Source: an uncultured Lachnospiraceae bacterium (GTDB taxonomy: Bacteria; Bacillota; Clostridia; Lachnospirales; Lachnospiraceae). From it: a stretch of DNA of 12,548 nucleotides. The stretch covers positions 1 through 12,548 of the forward strand of contig CANPZR010000047.1 of the NCBI GenBank assembly GCA_947589175.1, written 5' to 3'. Below the pieces are notes generated by a model. It was not told the DNA's origin. It did not search any database and saw nothing but the letters and a program-made list of their open reading frames with translations. The first letter of the stretch is position 1. Every line of letters begins with the position of its first letter. Below are positions 1 to 7,798 of this stretch, in pieces. The translations under genes were made by a program, and so were the position numbers.

Positions 1-148
1 CCCGTAGTGTATTCATTTGGCATTTAATTACTATCCATTGTATTCAGCGTGGTTTTAATGGTTCCAGATTCCTATTCAGCGTAGTTTCGGATTCCGTTTC
101 CTATTAGGAAATCCTTTCTAATTTCCGTTTTCGCTTGCACGGAGCCGG
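1..148. other. Non-coding tail with degenerate ~31-bp repeats
   Basis: No convincing gene is seen here. The hexamer TATTCA recurs at about positions 10, 41 and 73. The copies at 41-55 and 73-87 share 14 of 15 bases (TATTCAGCGTRGTTT), so a unit of about 31-32 bp seems to have been duplicated and then decayed. At 97-111 lies a short palindrome, TTTCCTA-T-TAGGAAA. This stretch follows the stop of the large minus-strand gene, but no hairpin followed by a U-tract is visible, so that gene's terminator is not identified. Confidence 0.45.
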
Positions 149-3100
149 TCAGCCCAGAGTAATGCGGTGGTACGAGCGCTTGCCTCCGGCCGTGCGCTTC
201 ACGATTTCCTCCGTGTGTACCTGCTTCTCCGCCCTCATCTCCTTATCTGTCTCCGTCTTCTCCGGGCGCATCAGAGTCTCCGATACCTCATCCAGGGAGT
301 AGGCAAAGCCGCTGGTCCTCGGCTCTGGCTGCGGTTCCGGTGTATATTCCGGCATCGCTGTAAACTCCAACTGCGCGCCCGATGCGGATACCGGTTCGGC
401 CTGTGGTTCGGATGTATATTCTGGCATTGGTTCTAACTCAGGCTCCAACTCGGATAACGACTCCGGCTGCGGCGCGTATTCCGGCATCGCTGTAAACTCC
501 AACTGTGTCCCAGATGCAGATACCAGTTCTGACTGCGGTTCGGATTCATATCCCGTCAATGGTTCCAACTCGGGCTCCAGCGTGGATAACGGTTCCGGCT
601 GCGGCGTATATTCCGGCATCAGCGGCTCTGGCTTCTGTTCGGGCTCATATTCCTGCTGCGGCTGTTCGTTATCTGCCGCGTGAACTTCCCGCCACTTATG
701 TTCGAGATCGGTAATCGTAGGTACTTTATCATACTCGCTGATCATGGCCTCATCTCCCGACAAGGGGCGGGTGAGGGGTTCAGCCTTAAAGTCGAAATCC
801 GGCTTTACATATTTGGGAAGCGTAGAACGGGAAACCAGCGGCTCTGGCGCGGGTTCCGGTTCCGGCTTGTACTCCACCTCCGGCTCCGGCGCGGCCTGCG
901 GCTGAGGCTCAAGTTTAAGCTCCGGTTCCGGCTCGTACTCCACCTTCGGCTCCGGCTCGGCCTGTGGCTGAGGTTCAAGTTTAAGTTCCGGTTCGGATTC
1001 CCATTCCATCTCCGGGAACTGCATCTGCAGCTCGGATTCCGGCATCAAGTCCAAAGTCACGGATTCATTCTCCTGCTCTGTGTCCATCCCCGGCATCAGA
1101 TCCAGGTTCACGGATTCGTTCTCTGGCTCTGTCTCCATCTCTGGCATCAGATCCAGATTTGCGGATTCGCTATCCGCTTCTGCCTCTGTTCCTGTCTCCG
1201 GCATCAGATCCAGATTTGTCGAATCGTCCTCTTCTTCCGCTCCGGCCATCAAATCCAGATCCAGCATGGCGTCACTTTCGTCCGCCGGTTCCTCATAATC
1301 CAATTCCGCCGCAGGAATGGCAGCGAAAAGATCCTGCTGTTCTTCTTCCCTCTCAATCACGTCGGCTATATCCTCTCTTGCCGTCTCATTCATGCGGCGA
1401 ATGGGATCCGACATATCCAGACGGGCCAAAAGGGTATTTAGCTGCGCGTCTGTATTTTCCCCGGAATCACTCTTTTCGGTCCCTCCGAGCATGGCCTCCT
1501 CTGGTTCAAGCTCCACATCATTTTTAGGACGGATGAAAGAATCCTTCGCCGTGGGCAGGACGTCGTCGCTGCTCAGGCTGTTATAATCCGGCATGGGAGA
1601 AGACTCCGCCTGACGGCCCGCCACATCCTCCTGTTCAAGGATTTCCGGGGATCCGACTGCATTGGACGGCCGGGAAATAAGCGCCTCCTCCTCCGGCTCC
1701 CTCTCGGCCGGGGCAGCTGTCAGTTTCTCATCCTGCTGCGGGATATCCTCCCGCTTTTGCTCTGGCTGAATTTCCGAATCCGTCTTTTTCCCTTTGCTGG
1801 CTCCGGGAAGGAAATCCGGGGACACGGTCCACTCGGGAATCTCTGCTGCGCCCCAGGTCGGCGCCGGCTCCGCGGACTGCAGCTCTATAACACTTTCTTT
1901 TTCGACTGATTTCTTTCTCATGAACTCCTCCTTGCTGACCGACTTCTTTTCCCGCTTCTTTTCCGCTTTCTTATCGAGTTTTTCACCAGGACTCTTATCA
2001 GGCTGTTTGCTCAATTTCTTATCGGGCTTCTCAACGGGACTCTTATCAGGCTGTTTGCTCAATTTCTTATCGGGCTTCTCAACGGGACTCTTATCAGGCT
2101 GTTTGCTCAATTTCTTATCGGGCTTCTCAGCGGGACTCTTTTCGGGCTGCCTATCAGGCTGCTTTTCGAGTTTCTTTACAGATTTCTTTTCCTGCTTTTT
2201 TCCCGTCGCTGCCGTCGCTGCCTTTGCCTCCTGAGCCGGTTTCCCTGGCGCTGCCGCGGCAGCGTCTGTTTGCGCAGGCTTCTCTTCCGCTGCAGGTGAT
2301 TTTGCCTCTTCCGGGGCTTCCGTGACGTCTTTTAATACCAGCGTGCAGGAAAAACCATAGGCGGCGAACACCGGCAGCATATACGTCATATAATAAAAAT
2401 GCGCGCCATTTTTATTGAAAATCAGGTAATATCCGAGAAGGAACAGGGTGGCAAGGCAGAGCGGACCGATTCCCGAACTGGATCTCCGAATGGAGAAAAA
2501 ACCGGCTACGCAGCCCATAAACACCAACAGCGCCGGAAAGACCGGTACTTCGAATGGAGTACATATATATTTCATGGCGTCGGTAAATTTCAGAATCATA
2601 TAGTCAAAAATCTGCATCAGATCCGTATAAGAAGCCAGTTCCGGGTCTATGACCGTTTCCGGCAGAACCACCATGTCCGGCAGGAGAAAATATATGACTC
2701 CAAAAATCAGAACAGAAATAAGAGTGAGAATACCGGCGGCATAGACGCCCCGTCCGAGCGCGCTCCCCCCTTTATTTTCCGGCTCGCCAAAAATGAGGCT
2801 CAGGATACAGCCCACTAAAAGGGCGCTGACCAGAGGGTTGAGGATAATAGCGAGCGAAAATACAATGCCCATCACAAAATAGCTGAAAAACAACATAAAA
2901 CTGTTGCCAGAAAGAATATAGGCAAACTTTCTCGTGACGAGAAGAAATACGGCATAGGGAACAATAAAACACAAAACATCAATGTACTGTCTCGATGAAA
3001 AATAGGAGCCGGACATACTCATGAAGAAGAAAAAACCGAAAATCAGGGCGGCGCAGCCGCACAGCCGGCCTCCCAGCATCCGGGCGCAGGTATAAGTACC

Positions 3101-3430
3101 CGCCAGAAGCACAGCGATGAGCAGGGCGCTGTTTAAGCCATGGTCTAAGCTCAGCACGAATGAGAGGACGCAGAAAACCGCAAGAACCAGACCTTCCGCC
3201 ATGTTGGCCAGATGGTTCTTTCTCTGAACGATATCCAGGTAACCGGCTTCTTTGATAAAAAAGGATCCGATCATGTAAATGGCAATCCCCAGCACAAGGA
3301 TGCAGGCTAATATGTTGCCGTTCTTTGTACCGGAAATAGCCAGCTGGGCAACCTCCAGGAAGGCAATGCCAAAAATACCGATAAAAAGCACGGAATATAT
3401 AATAGATAGCAAATTTCTTTTTAATAACAA
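149..3430 (-). CDS. Polytopic membrane protein with giant repeat-built low-complexity tail
   Basis: I do not recognise the family. Numbering from TTG 3430 (1093 aa), residues ~8-366 hold about twelve hydrophobic helices. The rest is hydrophilic and repetitive: an Ala/Pro/Lys segment (~375-515) with three 16-residue units EKPDKKLSKQPDKSPV at 435-482, then an acidic Glu/Pro region with LDLMPE-containing units (~738-797), two 22-residue units (~814-859) and two and a quarter 44-residue units (~938-1037). It closes with a non-repetitive basic tail ending RSYHRITLG. TTG 3430 is preferred because AAAGGGG lies 8 nt upstream; an in-frame TTG at 3454 lacks a site. Lysines before the first helix and after the last suggest both ends are cytoplasmic (inference). 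The many-helix N-terminus could be a GT-C glycosyltransferase or polymerase-like core, but I see no diagnostic catalytic motif. It is divergent from the flippase gene, hinting at an envelope role. Confidence 0.85.
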   Translation of the reverse strand: MLLKRNLLSIIYSVLFIGIFGIAFLEVAQLAISGTKNGNILACILVLGIAIYMIGSFFIKEAGYLDIVQRKNHLANMAEGLVLAVFCVLSFVLSLDHGLNSALLIAVLLAGTYTCARMLGGRLCGCAALIFGFFFFMSMSGSYFSSRQYIDVLCFIVPYAVFLLVTRKFAYILSGNSFMLFFSYFVMGIVFSLAIILNPLVSALLVGCILSLIFGEPENKGGSALGRGVYAAGILTLISVLIFGVIYFLLPDMVVLPETVIDPELASYTDLMQIFDYMILKFTDAMKYICTPFEVPVFPALLVFMGCVAGFFSIRRSSSGIGPLCLATLFLLGYYLIFNKNGAHFYYMTYMLPVFAAYGFSCTLVLKDVTEAPEEAKSPAAEEKPAQTDAAAAAPGKPAQEAKAATAATGKKQEKKSVKKLEKQPDRQPEKSPAEKPDKKLSKQPDKSPVEKPDKKLSKQPDKSPVEKPDKKLSKQPDKSPGEKLDKKAEKKREKKSVSKEEFMRKKSVEKESVIELQSAEPAPTWGAAEIPEWTVSPDFLPGASKGKKTDSEIQPEQKREDIPQQDEKLTAAPAEREPEEEALISRPSNAVGSPEILEQEDVAGRQAESSPMPDYNSLSSDDVLPTAKDSFIRPKNDVELEPEEAMLGGTEKSDSGENTDAQLNTLLARLDMSDPIRRMNETAREDIADVIEREEEQQDLFAAIPAAELDYEEPADESDAMLDLDLMAGAEEEDDSTNLDLMPETGTEAEADSESANLDLMPEMETEPENESVNLDLMPGMDTEQENESVTLDLMPESELQMQFPEMEWESEPELKLEPQPQAEPEPKVEYEPEPELKLEPQPQAAPEPEVEYKPEPEPAPEPLVSRSTLPKYVKPDFDFKAEPLTRPLSGDEAMISEYDKVPTITDLEHKWREVHAADNEQPQQEYEPEQKPEPLMPEYTPQPEPLSTLEPELEPLTGYESEPQSELVSASGTQLEFTAMPEYAPQPESLSELEPELEPMPEYTSEPQAEPVSASGAQLEFTAMPEYTPEPQPEPRTSGFAYSLDEVSETLMRPEKTETDKEMRAEKQVHTEEIVKRTAGGKRSYHRITLG
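320..619. repeat. 132-bp coding tandem repeat (44 aa units)
   Basis: In the large membrane-protein gene the protein runs MPEY...LEFTA twice in 44-residue units, followed by a partial third (MPEYTPEPQPEP). At DNA level the shared block CGCTGTAAACTCCAACTG starts 132 bp apart, near 355 and 487. The copies have clearly diverged between such blocks, so this expansion is older than the 48-bp one in the same gene. Confidence 0.85.
854..991. repeat. 66-bp coding tandem repeat (22 aa units)
   Basis: Two Glu/Pro-rich 22-residue units, each opening ELKLEPQPQA and continuing to a VEY motif, lie in the tail of the large membrane protein. On the plus strand the block TGAGGTTCAAGTTTAAG / TGAGGCTCAAGTTTAAG recurs 66 bp apart. 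The unit is an exact codon multiple, so gain or loss keeps the frame. Confidence 0.8.
1040..1222. repeat. ~51-bp acidic coding repeat with LDLMPE core
   Basis: Four clear copies of NLDLMPE or TLDLMPE/G are spaced 19, 17 and 17 residues apart, each followed by acidic linkers such as TEPENESV; a looser LDLDLM precedes them. The plus strand shows GGCATCAGATCCAG recurring. The core is better conserved than the linkers, as would be expected if LDLMPE were a docking motif, though that is inference. Confidence 0.8.
1989..2132. repeat. Three near-perfect 48-bp tandem repeats
   Basis: Three contiguous 48-bp copies start at 1989, 2037 and 2085. The first two are identical and the third differs by one base near its end. 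A degraded partial copy follows. They encode the 16-residue lysine-rich unit EKPDKKLSKQPDKSPV. Such identity with no codon drift points to recent expansion or ongoing homogenisation, making this a likely copy-number-variable site between strains. Confidence 0.95.
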
Positions 3431-3467
3431 TTTTTTCGCCCCTTTATTACACAATTATACATTTATT

Positions 3468-3496
3468 ATAATACTATAAAAAGGATGAAATGACAA
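3468..3496 (-). promoter_or_regulatory. Promoter of the large membrane-protein gene, in the divergent region
   Basis: On the minus strand TTGTCA (3491-3496) and TATTAT (3468-3473) are separated by 17 bp, each one mismatch from the sigma-A consensus. The start would lie near 3461, giving a short leader with AAAGGGG at 3439-3445 before TTG 3430. On the plus strand a perfect TATAAT (3467-3472) overlaps the same -10 and might serve the flippase gene, but no good -35 lies upstream of it, so that promoter is uncertain. Confidence 0.55.
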
Positions 3497-3548
3497 CATT
3501 TTTTAGTGGATAACGACATACACTTTAATAAAAAACGGTGGAATCGTT

Positions 3549-5039
3549 TTGAAGAAGCAATTGCTGAAAGGCACAATCATTCTCGCAGGGGCCGGAATCG
3601 TCACAAGAATGATCGGTTTCGCATACCGCGTTTTTCTGGCGGGCGCCATTGGAGAGACAAAGTTAGGCGTCTACCAGCTGGTCTTTCCCGTCTACTCTCT
3701 CTGCTTTACCCTGTACGCCGCCGGGATTCAGACGGCGGTGTCGCAGATTATTTCTCACGAAAAAAAAGAGGATCACCCCGGAATTATAAAAAGCGCGCTG
3801 GCGCTGTCTCTGGGGACGGCCATCACGCTCTCTGTCCTGCTGTACGCCGGGGCGGACTACGTAGCCGTCGCCTTTTTGGGGTCAAAAGAAGCGGCGGAGC
3901 TGCTGCGGATTCTCTCAGTCCTGTTCCCGTTCTGCGGTGTCACATCCATTATAAACGGCTATTTTTACGGAATCAGCGACGCGAAAAAACCAGCGGTGTC
4001 ACAGATTGCAGAGCAGCTGTGCCGGGTGGGCTTTGTATTTCTTATCTCCTTTGCCGTCCTGGACGGCGGGACGTCTCCCGCCTGCGCCGTATGGGGGCTC
4101 GTAGCCGGGGAGCTGGCGGCCAATTTTTATAATCTGCGCCAGCTGTGGCGGCTCGTGCCGCCCGGAAAAATCCGGCGGGGAAAAATACGCCTAAAGAGGC
4201 TTTTGACCCTGTCCCTCCCCCTCACCGGAAACCGGCTGGTCCTGTCGCTGCTTAGCAGCGTGGAATCCGTGCTGATTCCGGCCATGCTCATGCGGTACGG
4301 CCACGCCCCGGCAGACGCCCTGGCAATATTCGGCGTCCTCACCGGCGTTGTCATGCCTTTTGTCATGTTCCCGGGAACTCTCACTAATTCCCTTTCCGTC
4401 CTGCTGCTCCCCGCCATTTCCCAGGCAGCGGGAGCCGGACAGAGCGGACAGGTGCGCCGCGCCGCCGAACAGACGCTTCGCTATTCCCTTCTGTTAGGCG
4501 TTCTGACCGGAGCCCTGTTCTTAAATTACGGGCTTGACATCGGAACACTCCTGTTTCAGAGCGAAAATGCCGGAAAGCTTCTGACGGCGCTGGCATTCCT
4601 CTGCCCGTTTTTGTACGCGTCAACCACCCTGAACAGCATTATAAACGGACTGGGAAAAACAGCGGTAACCTTTCTCAACAGTGTCCTTGGCCTGTCCCTT
4701 CGCATCGGATTTCTCGTCGTGGTCACGCCCCGGCACGGAATCTACGGTTATCTGGGAGGAATGATTGCCAGTCAGATCCTGATCTGCCTTCTGGACGGCA
4801 GTTACCTGATCCGGCACTATGAAATCGATCTGGGGCTGATGAATCATCTCGTGTGGCCCTGTATATTTTCAAACAGCGTCTTCTTTCTGGCCAGATTCTT
4901 CGGAAGCCGGCTGGATAGGGCTGTTTCCATTCCCTTTACCGGATACCTGACTCTTGTGCCGGCCGCTATCCTCCTCTTGTGGTACATGATGCGCTTTAAC
5001 CTGATCCGGCCTAACCCCCAGAGCCGCCCCCGCGCATAA
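3549..5039 (+). CDS. SpoVB/MurJ-like lipid-linked polysaccharide flippase (MOP superfamily)
   Basis: This 496-residue integral membrane protein is hydrophobic throughout, with about fourteen helices as in MATE/MOP flippases. The opening KGTIILAGAGIVTRMIGF, followed by GVYQLVFPVYSL and a TAVSQIISHE segment, is typical of the stage V sporulation protein B / polysaccharide biosynthesis family. Members move undecaprenyl-linked sugar intermediates across the cytoplasmic membrane; SpoVB is tied to spore cortex synthesis, but paralogues act in other envelope pathways, so spoVB itself is not assigned. The start is TTG 3549, with GGTGGA at 3537-3542, 6 nt upstream. It is the only plus-strand gene here, divergent from the large membrane-protein gene and tail-to-tail with the ligase gene, 3 nt apart, with no terminator between. 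Family sure; substrate unknown. Confidence 0.9.
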   Translation: MKKQLLKGTIILAGAGIVTRMIGFAYRVFLAGAIGETKLGVYQLVFPVYSLCFTLYAAGIQTAVSQIISHEKKEDHPGIIKSALALSLGTAITLSVLLYAGADYVAVAFLGSKEAAELLRILSVLFPFCGVTSIINGYFYGISDAKKPAVSQIAEQLCRVGFVFLISFAVLDGGTSPACAVWGLVAGELAANFYNLRQLWRLVPPGKIRRGKIRLKRLLTLSLPLTGNRLVLSLLSSVESVLIPAMLMRYGHAPADALAIFGVLTGVVMPFVMFPGTLTNSLSVLLLPAISQAAGAGQSGQVRRAAEQTLRYSLLLGVLTGALFLNYGLDIGTLLFQSENAGKLLTALAFLCPFLYASTTLNSIINGLGKTAVTFLNSVLGLSLRIGFLVVVTPRHGIYGYLGGMIASQILICLLDGSYLIRHYEIDLGLMNHLVWPCIFSNSVFFLARFFGSRLDRAVSIPFTGYLTLVPAAILLLWYMMRFNLIRPNPQSRPRA

Positions 5040-5042
5040 CCG

Positions 5043-7004
5043 TCACAGAGACAGCATCTGCAAAAGCTGTTCCTCCGTGATGATGGGGATGCCCAGTTCC
5101 TTTGCCTTTTTGTTTTTGGAGGAGGCGGACGCGATGTTGTTGTTGACCAGGTAGTCCGTCCGGGAACTGACGCTGCCAGCCACCTTTCCCCCCTGCTCTT
5201 CGATTTTTGCCTTGCACTCGTTCCGGTTGGCAAACTGAGTCAGGCTCCCTGTGATGACAAATGTCTTTCCGGCCAGCGGCTCCTCGTCGGGATCCCGCCT
5301 TTCGGGGTACTGGATATCCAGAAATCCGGAGAGTTCGCGCACCATTTCCCTGTTTTTTTCCCGGGCAAAAAAATCTACGAAGGAATCCGCCAGCACCTGT
5401 CCGATCCCGTCTACGGCCACTAGCTGCTCTGCCGTCAAGTCTTGAAAATCCGTCAGCCTCCAGGGATACTCGCGGACGATGAGGCGGGCGGTGCTGAGGC
5501 CGATTCCCTTAATCCCCAGGCTATACAGCACATTGGCCAGGGGAACCTTTTTGGAAGTCTCAATGGCGTTCATGAGATTTTCATAGGATTTTTCGCCAAA
5601 TCCCTCCAGGCCGATCAGCTCGTCCCGATGTTCGGACAGGCGGTAGAGATCCGTCACATCGTGCAGGAGGTTCAGGTTCACAAATTTCTCCAGCGTCGCC
5701 TCGGACAGACCGTCTATATTCATGGCGTCCCGGCTGACAAAATGGGAGAAATTCTTGATTTTTTTCGCGTAGCAGTCCGGGTTGGGACAGGTCAGCACCA
5801 CGGAGCCGTTCTCCTGTACCAGAGCGGTCCCGCCGCCGCAGACCGGGCATTTCTCCGGGATGGCGCAATTATTTTTCTCCGTCTTATTTTCGTAGATCTG
5901 GGGAATGATCATGTTGGCCTTGTACACGGAAATCGTGTCCCCGATGCCCAGCTTCAGCTCCCGGAGAATACTGACGTTGTGCACGCTGGCCCGGCTCACC
6001 GTGGTCCCCTCCAATTCCACGGGGTCGAAAATAGCTACCGGATTGATCAGGCCGGTGCGGGAAGCGCTCCACTCAATTTCCCGCAGGGTGGTGTCCGCGA
6101 GCTCGTCCTGCCACTTAAAGGCAATGGAATCCCTGGGAAATTTGGCGGTGCGGCCCAGTCCGGCGCTGTAGGCCACGTCGTCAAAGGTCAGCACCAGGCC
6201 GTCGCTGGGGAGGTCGCTCTCTGCCGTCTCCCGTGAAAAATCTTCCACTGCCCCGGCCAGCGTCTCCCGCGTCACCTTTTTAAAGGGGACCACGTCAAAG
6301 CCCAGCGAGGAGAGCCAGTTCAGCTCTTTCTCTTTTTTGTCAAAGCTCTCCGGCCTGTCGGTCTGCACGACGTTGTATACATAAAAATGAACCCGCCGCC
6401 TGGCCGTGATCTCGTTGTTCAGCTGGCGCACGCTGCCGCTGCACAGATTTCTCGGATTCTTATATTTTTCCTGAATTTCCGCCGTCTGGCCGTTGAGCCA
6501 CTCGAAATCCGAGTACCGGATCAGCGCCTCCCCCCGGATTACGAGGCTCCCCTCGAACCGGATGCGCCCGGGAATATTGACAAATGTCTTCGCGTTGTTG
6601 GTGATCACCTCGCCGATCTCCCCGTTGCCCCGTGTGAGCGCCTTGACTAGCACCCCGCTTTCATAGGTGAGTATCACGCTGAGACCGTCCAGCTTGTAGG
6701 AGAGCAGTCCCTCCCTCTCGCCAATCCAGGCAGACAGCTCCTCCACCTCCTTGGTCTTGTCCAGTGAGAGCATAGGGGCAATGTGTGCCTCCTTCGGCAG
6801 CTCGCTGATCGTCTCGTATCCCACGTTCTGCGTGGGGCTGGCTGACATCGTGATTCCCGTGTCCCTTTCAAGCTCCGTCAGCTCGTCGTATAATTTGTCG
6901 TATTCGTAATTGGACATTATCTCGTCCTGTCCCTGATAATACACTCTGGCGGCCTGATTCAGAATCGTCACCAGTTCTTTCATGCGGGCAATTTTTTCTT
7001 CCAT
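5043..7004 (-). CDS. ligA: NAD-dependent DNA ligase, divergent LigA type
   Basis: Seals nicks in DNA using NAD+ in replication and repair. Numbering from ATG 7004 (653 aa; family usually ~650-700): domain Ia at ~1-60, adenylation domain with catalytic lysine in KLDG (K104), RGE and NPRN...SGSVRQL motifs, SDGLVL (motif IV) and AFKW (motif V), then an OB fold, a four-cysteine zinc finger (C386, C389, C406, C411), helix-hairpin-helix repeats and a C-terminal BRCT domain (~577-653). ATG 7004 is chosen because GGAGG lies 5 nt upstream; ATGs at 7028 and 7016 are less well placed. Compared from memory with E. coli LigA, D32 is Asn, H23 is Tyr and the motif IV lysine (K290) is Thr. Whether it is the cell's only ligase cannot be seen. 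It lies 45 nt downstream of the pseudouridine synthase gene, probably co-transcribed. Confidence 0.93.
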   Translation of the reverse strand: MEEKIARMKELVTILNQAARVYYQGQDEIMSNYEYDKLYDELTELERDTGITMSASPTQNVGYETISELPKEAHIAPMLSLDKTKEVEELSAWIGEREGLLSYKLDGLSVILTYESGVLVKALTRGNGEIGEVITNNAKTFVNIPGRIRFEGSLVIRGEALIRYSDFEWLNGQTAEIQEKYKNPRNLCSGSVRQLNNEITARRRVHFYVYNVVQTDRPESFDKKEKELNWLSSLGFDVVPFKKVTRETLAGAVEDFSRETAESDLPSDGLVLTFDDVAYSAGLGRTAKFPRDSIAFKWQDELADTTLREIEWSASRTGLINPVAIFDPVELEGTTVSRASVHNVSILRELKLGIGDTISVYKANMIIPQIYENKTEKNNCAIPEKCPVCGGGTALVQENGSVVLTCPNPDCYAKKIKNFSHFVSRDAMNIDGLSEATLEKFVNLNLLHDVTDLYRLSEHRDELIGLEGFGEKSYENLMNAIETSKKVPLANVLYSLGIKGIGLSTARLIVREYPWRLTDFQDLTAEQLVAVDGIGQVLADSFVDFFAREKNREMVRELSGFLDIQYPERRDPDEEPLAGKTFVITGSLTQFANRNECKAKIEEQGGKVAGSVSSRTDYLVNNNIASASSKNKKAKELGIPIITEEQLLQMLSL

Positions 7005-7049
7005 TTTTTCCTCCATATTAATCCCCATTCCGGAGCGTTTACACTCCCT

Positions 7050-7763
7050 CTATATTTTATTTTCTGCGCAGCCTTTCTTTAATTGCCGGATCTCCTCGTC
7101 AGTGAGGGGACGCCACTGCCCCTCCGGCAGGTCTCCCAGCTCAATATTCATGACCCGGATCCGCTTCAGCCGACGCACCCGGTAGCCAAAATACTCGCAC
7201 ATCCGGCGGATCTGGCGGTTCAGCCCCTGGGTGAGCACGATGTGGAACATCTTTCCCCGGCGCACGGGAATCCGGCAGGGCGCCGTCATGGTGTCCAGAA
7301 TGGGGACGCCCTGCTCCATTGCCTGAAAGACCGATTCCTTGACGGGACGGTCCACCGTCACCACATATTCCTTCTCGTGGCGGTTCCGTCCCCGGAGAAT
7401 GTCGTCCATCAGCTGCCCGTTGTTGGTGAGCAGAATCAGGCCGGTAGAATCCTTGTCCAGCCTTCCCACCGGGTAAATCCGCTCCGGGTAACCGATGGCG
7501 TCTATAATATTGTCCTTATCCGCCCGGCTTGTGGTACACACAATGCCGGCCGGCTTGTGATAGGCGATGATAATCTCCTTGTCCGCCTGCCGCACCCGCT
7601 TCCCGGACACCAAAATCTCGTCGGAGGGCGCCACCATCTGTCCCACCTGGGCGACGGCGCCGTTTATCGTAATCGCTCCCGCCTCGAGCAGACGGTCCGC
7701 CTCCCGCCTCGAACAGACGCCGCACTGGCTGAGATATTTGTTGATCCGCACCGCATCCTCCAT
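7050..7763 (-). CDS. rluF: 23S rRNA pseudouridine synthase, RluF/RluB type
   Basis: Isomerises a uridine of 23S rRNA to pseudouridine; E. coli RluF modifies U2604 near the peptidyl-transferase centre. The 237-residue protein has an N-terminal S4 RNA-binding domain (RINKYLSQCGVCSRREADRL) and a RsuA/RluB/E/F catalytic domain with GRLDKDSTGL, whose Asp (D103) is the nucleophile. HEKEYVVTV, GVPILDT and GLNRQIRRMCEYFGYRV favour RluF over RluB, because RluF carries similar blocks; the target site is still inferred. ATG 7763 is preferred: GGAG at 7773-7776 lies 9 nt upstream, whereas an in-frame TTG at 7772 abuts that site. It follows a hairpin and probably forms a two-gene unit with the ligase gene. 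Confidence 0.9.
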   Translation of the reverse strand: MEDAVRINKYLSQCGVCSRREADRLLEAGAITINGAVAQVGQMVAPSDEILVSGKRVRQADKEIIIAYHKPAGIVCTTSRADKDNIIDAIGYPERIYPVGRLDKDSTGLILLTNNGQLMDDILRGRNRHEKEYVVTVDRPVKESVFQAMEQGVPILDTMTAPCRIPVRRGKMFHIVLTQGLNRQIRRMCEYFGYRVRRLKRIRVMNIELGDLPEGQWRPLTDEEIRQLKKGCAENKI

Positions 7764-7798
7764 TTGCGCCAACTCCTTTCTGTGATGCCTTATAAAAT

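Noticed and set aside
680..1441. Plus-strand open frame of 253 codons opposite the repeat tail
   Set aside because: It is Arg/Leu/Phe-rich and repetitive only because it mirrors the Glu/Pro repeats of the minus-strand gene; there is no ribosome binding site or recognisable domain.
1985..2132. Possible CRISPR array
   Set aside because: The 48-bp units are contiguous, without spacers, and encode an in-frame protein repeat.
1794..2234. Plus-strand open frame made of repeated LLSGCLLNFLSGFSTG units
   Set aside because: It is the antisense reading of the 48-bp lysine repeats; the minus frame is continuous with a full membrane protein and has a promoter and ribosome binding site.
3506..4132. 208-codon plus-strand frame overlapping the flippase start
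   Set aside because: Overlapping shadow frame rich in Arg, without a domain; the flippase frame has strong family similarity.
5442..6236. 264-codon plus-strand frame opposite the ligase gene
   Set aside because: It has no family features and lies wholly opposite conserved ligase motifs.
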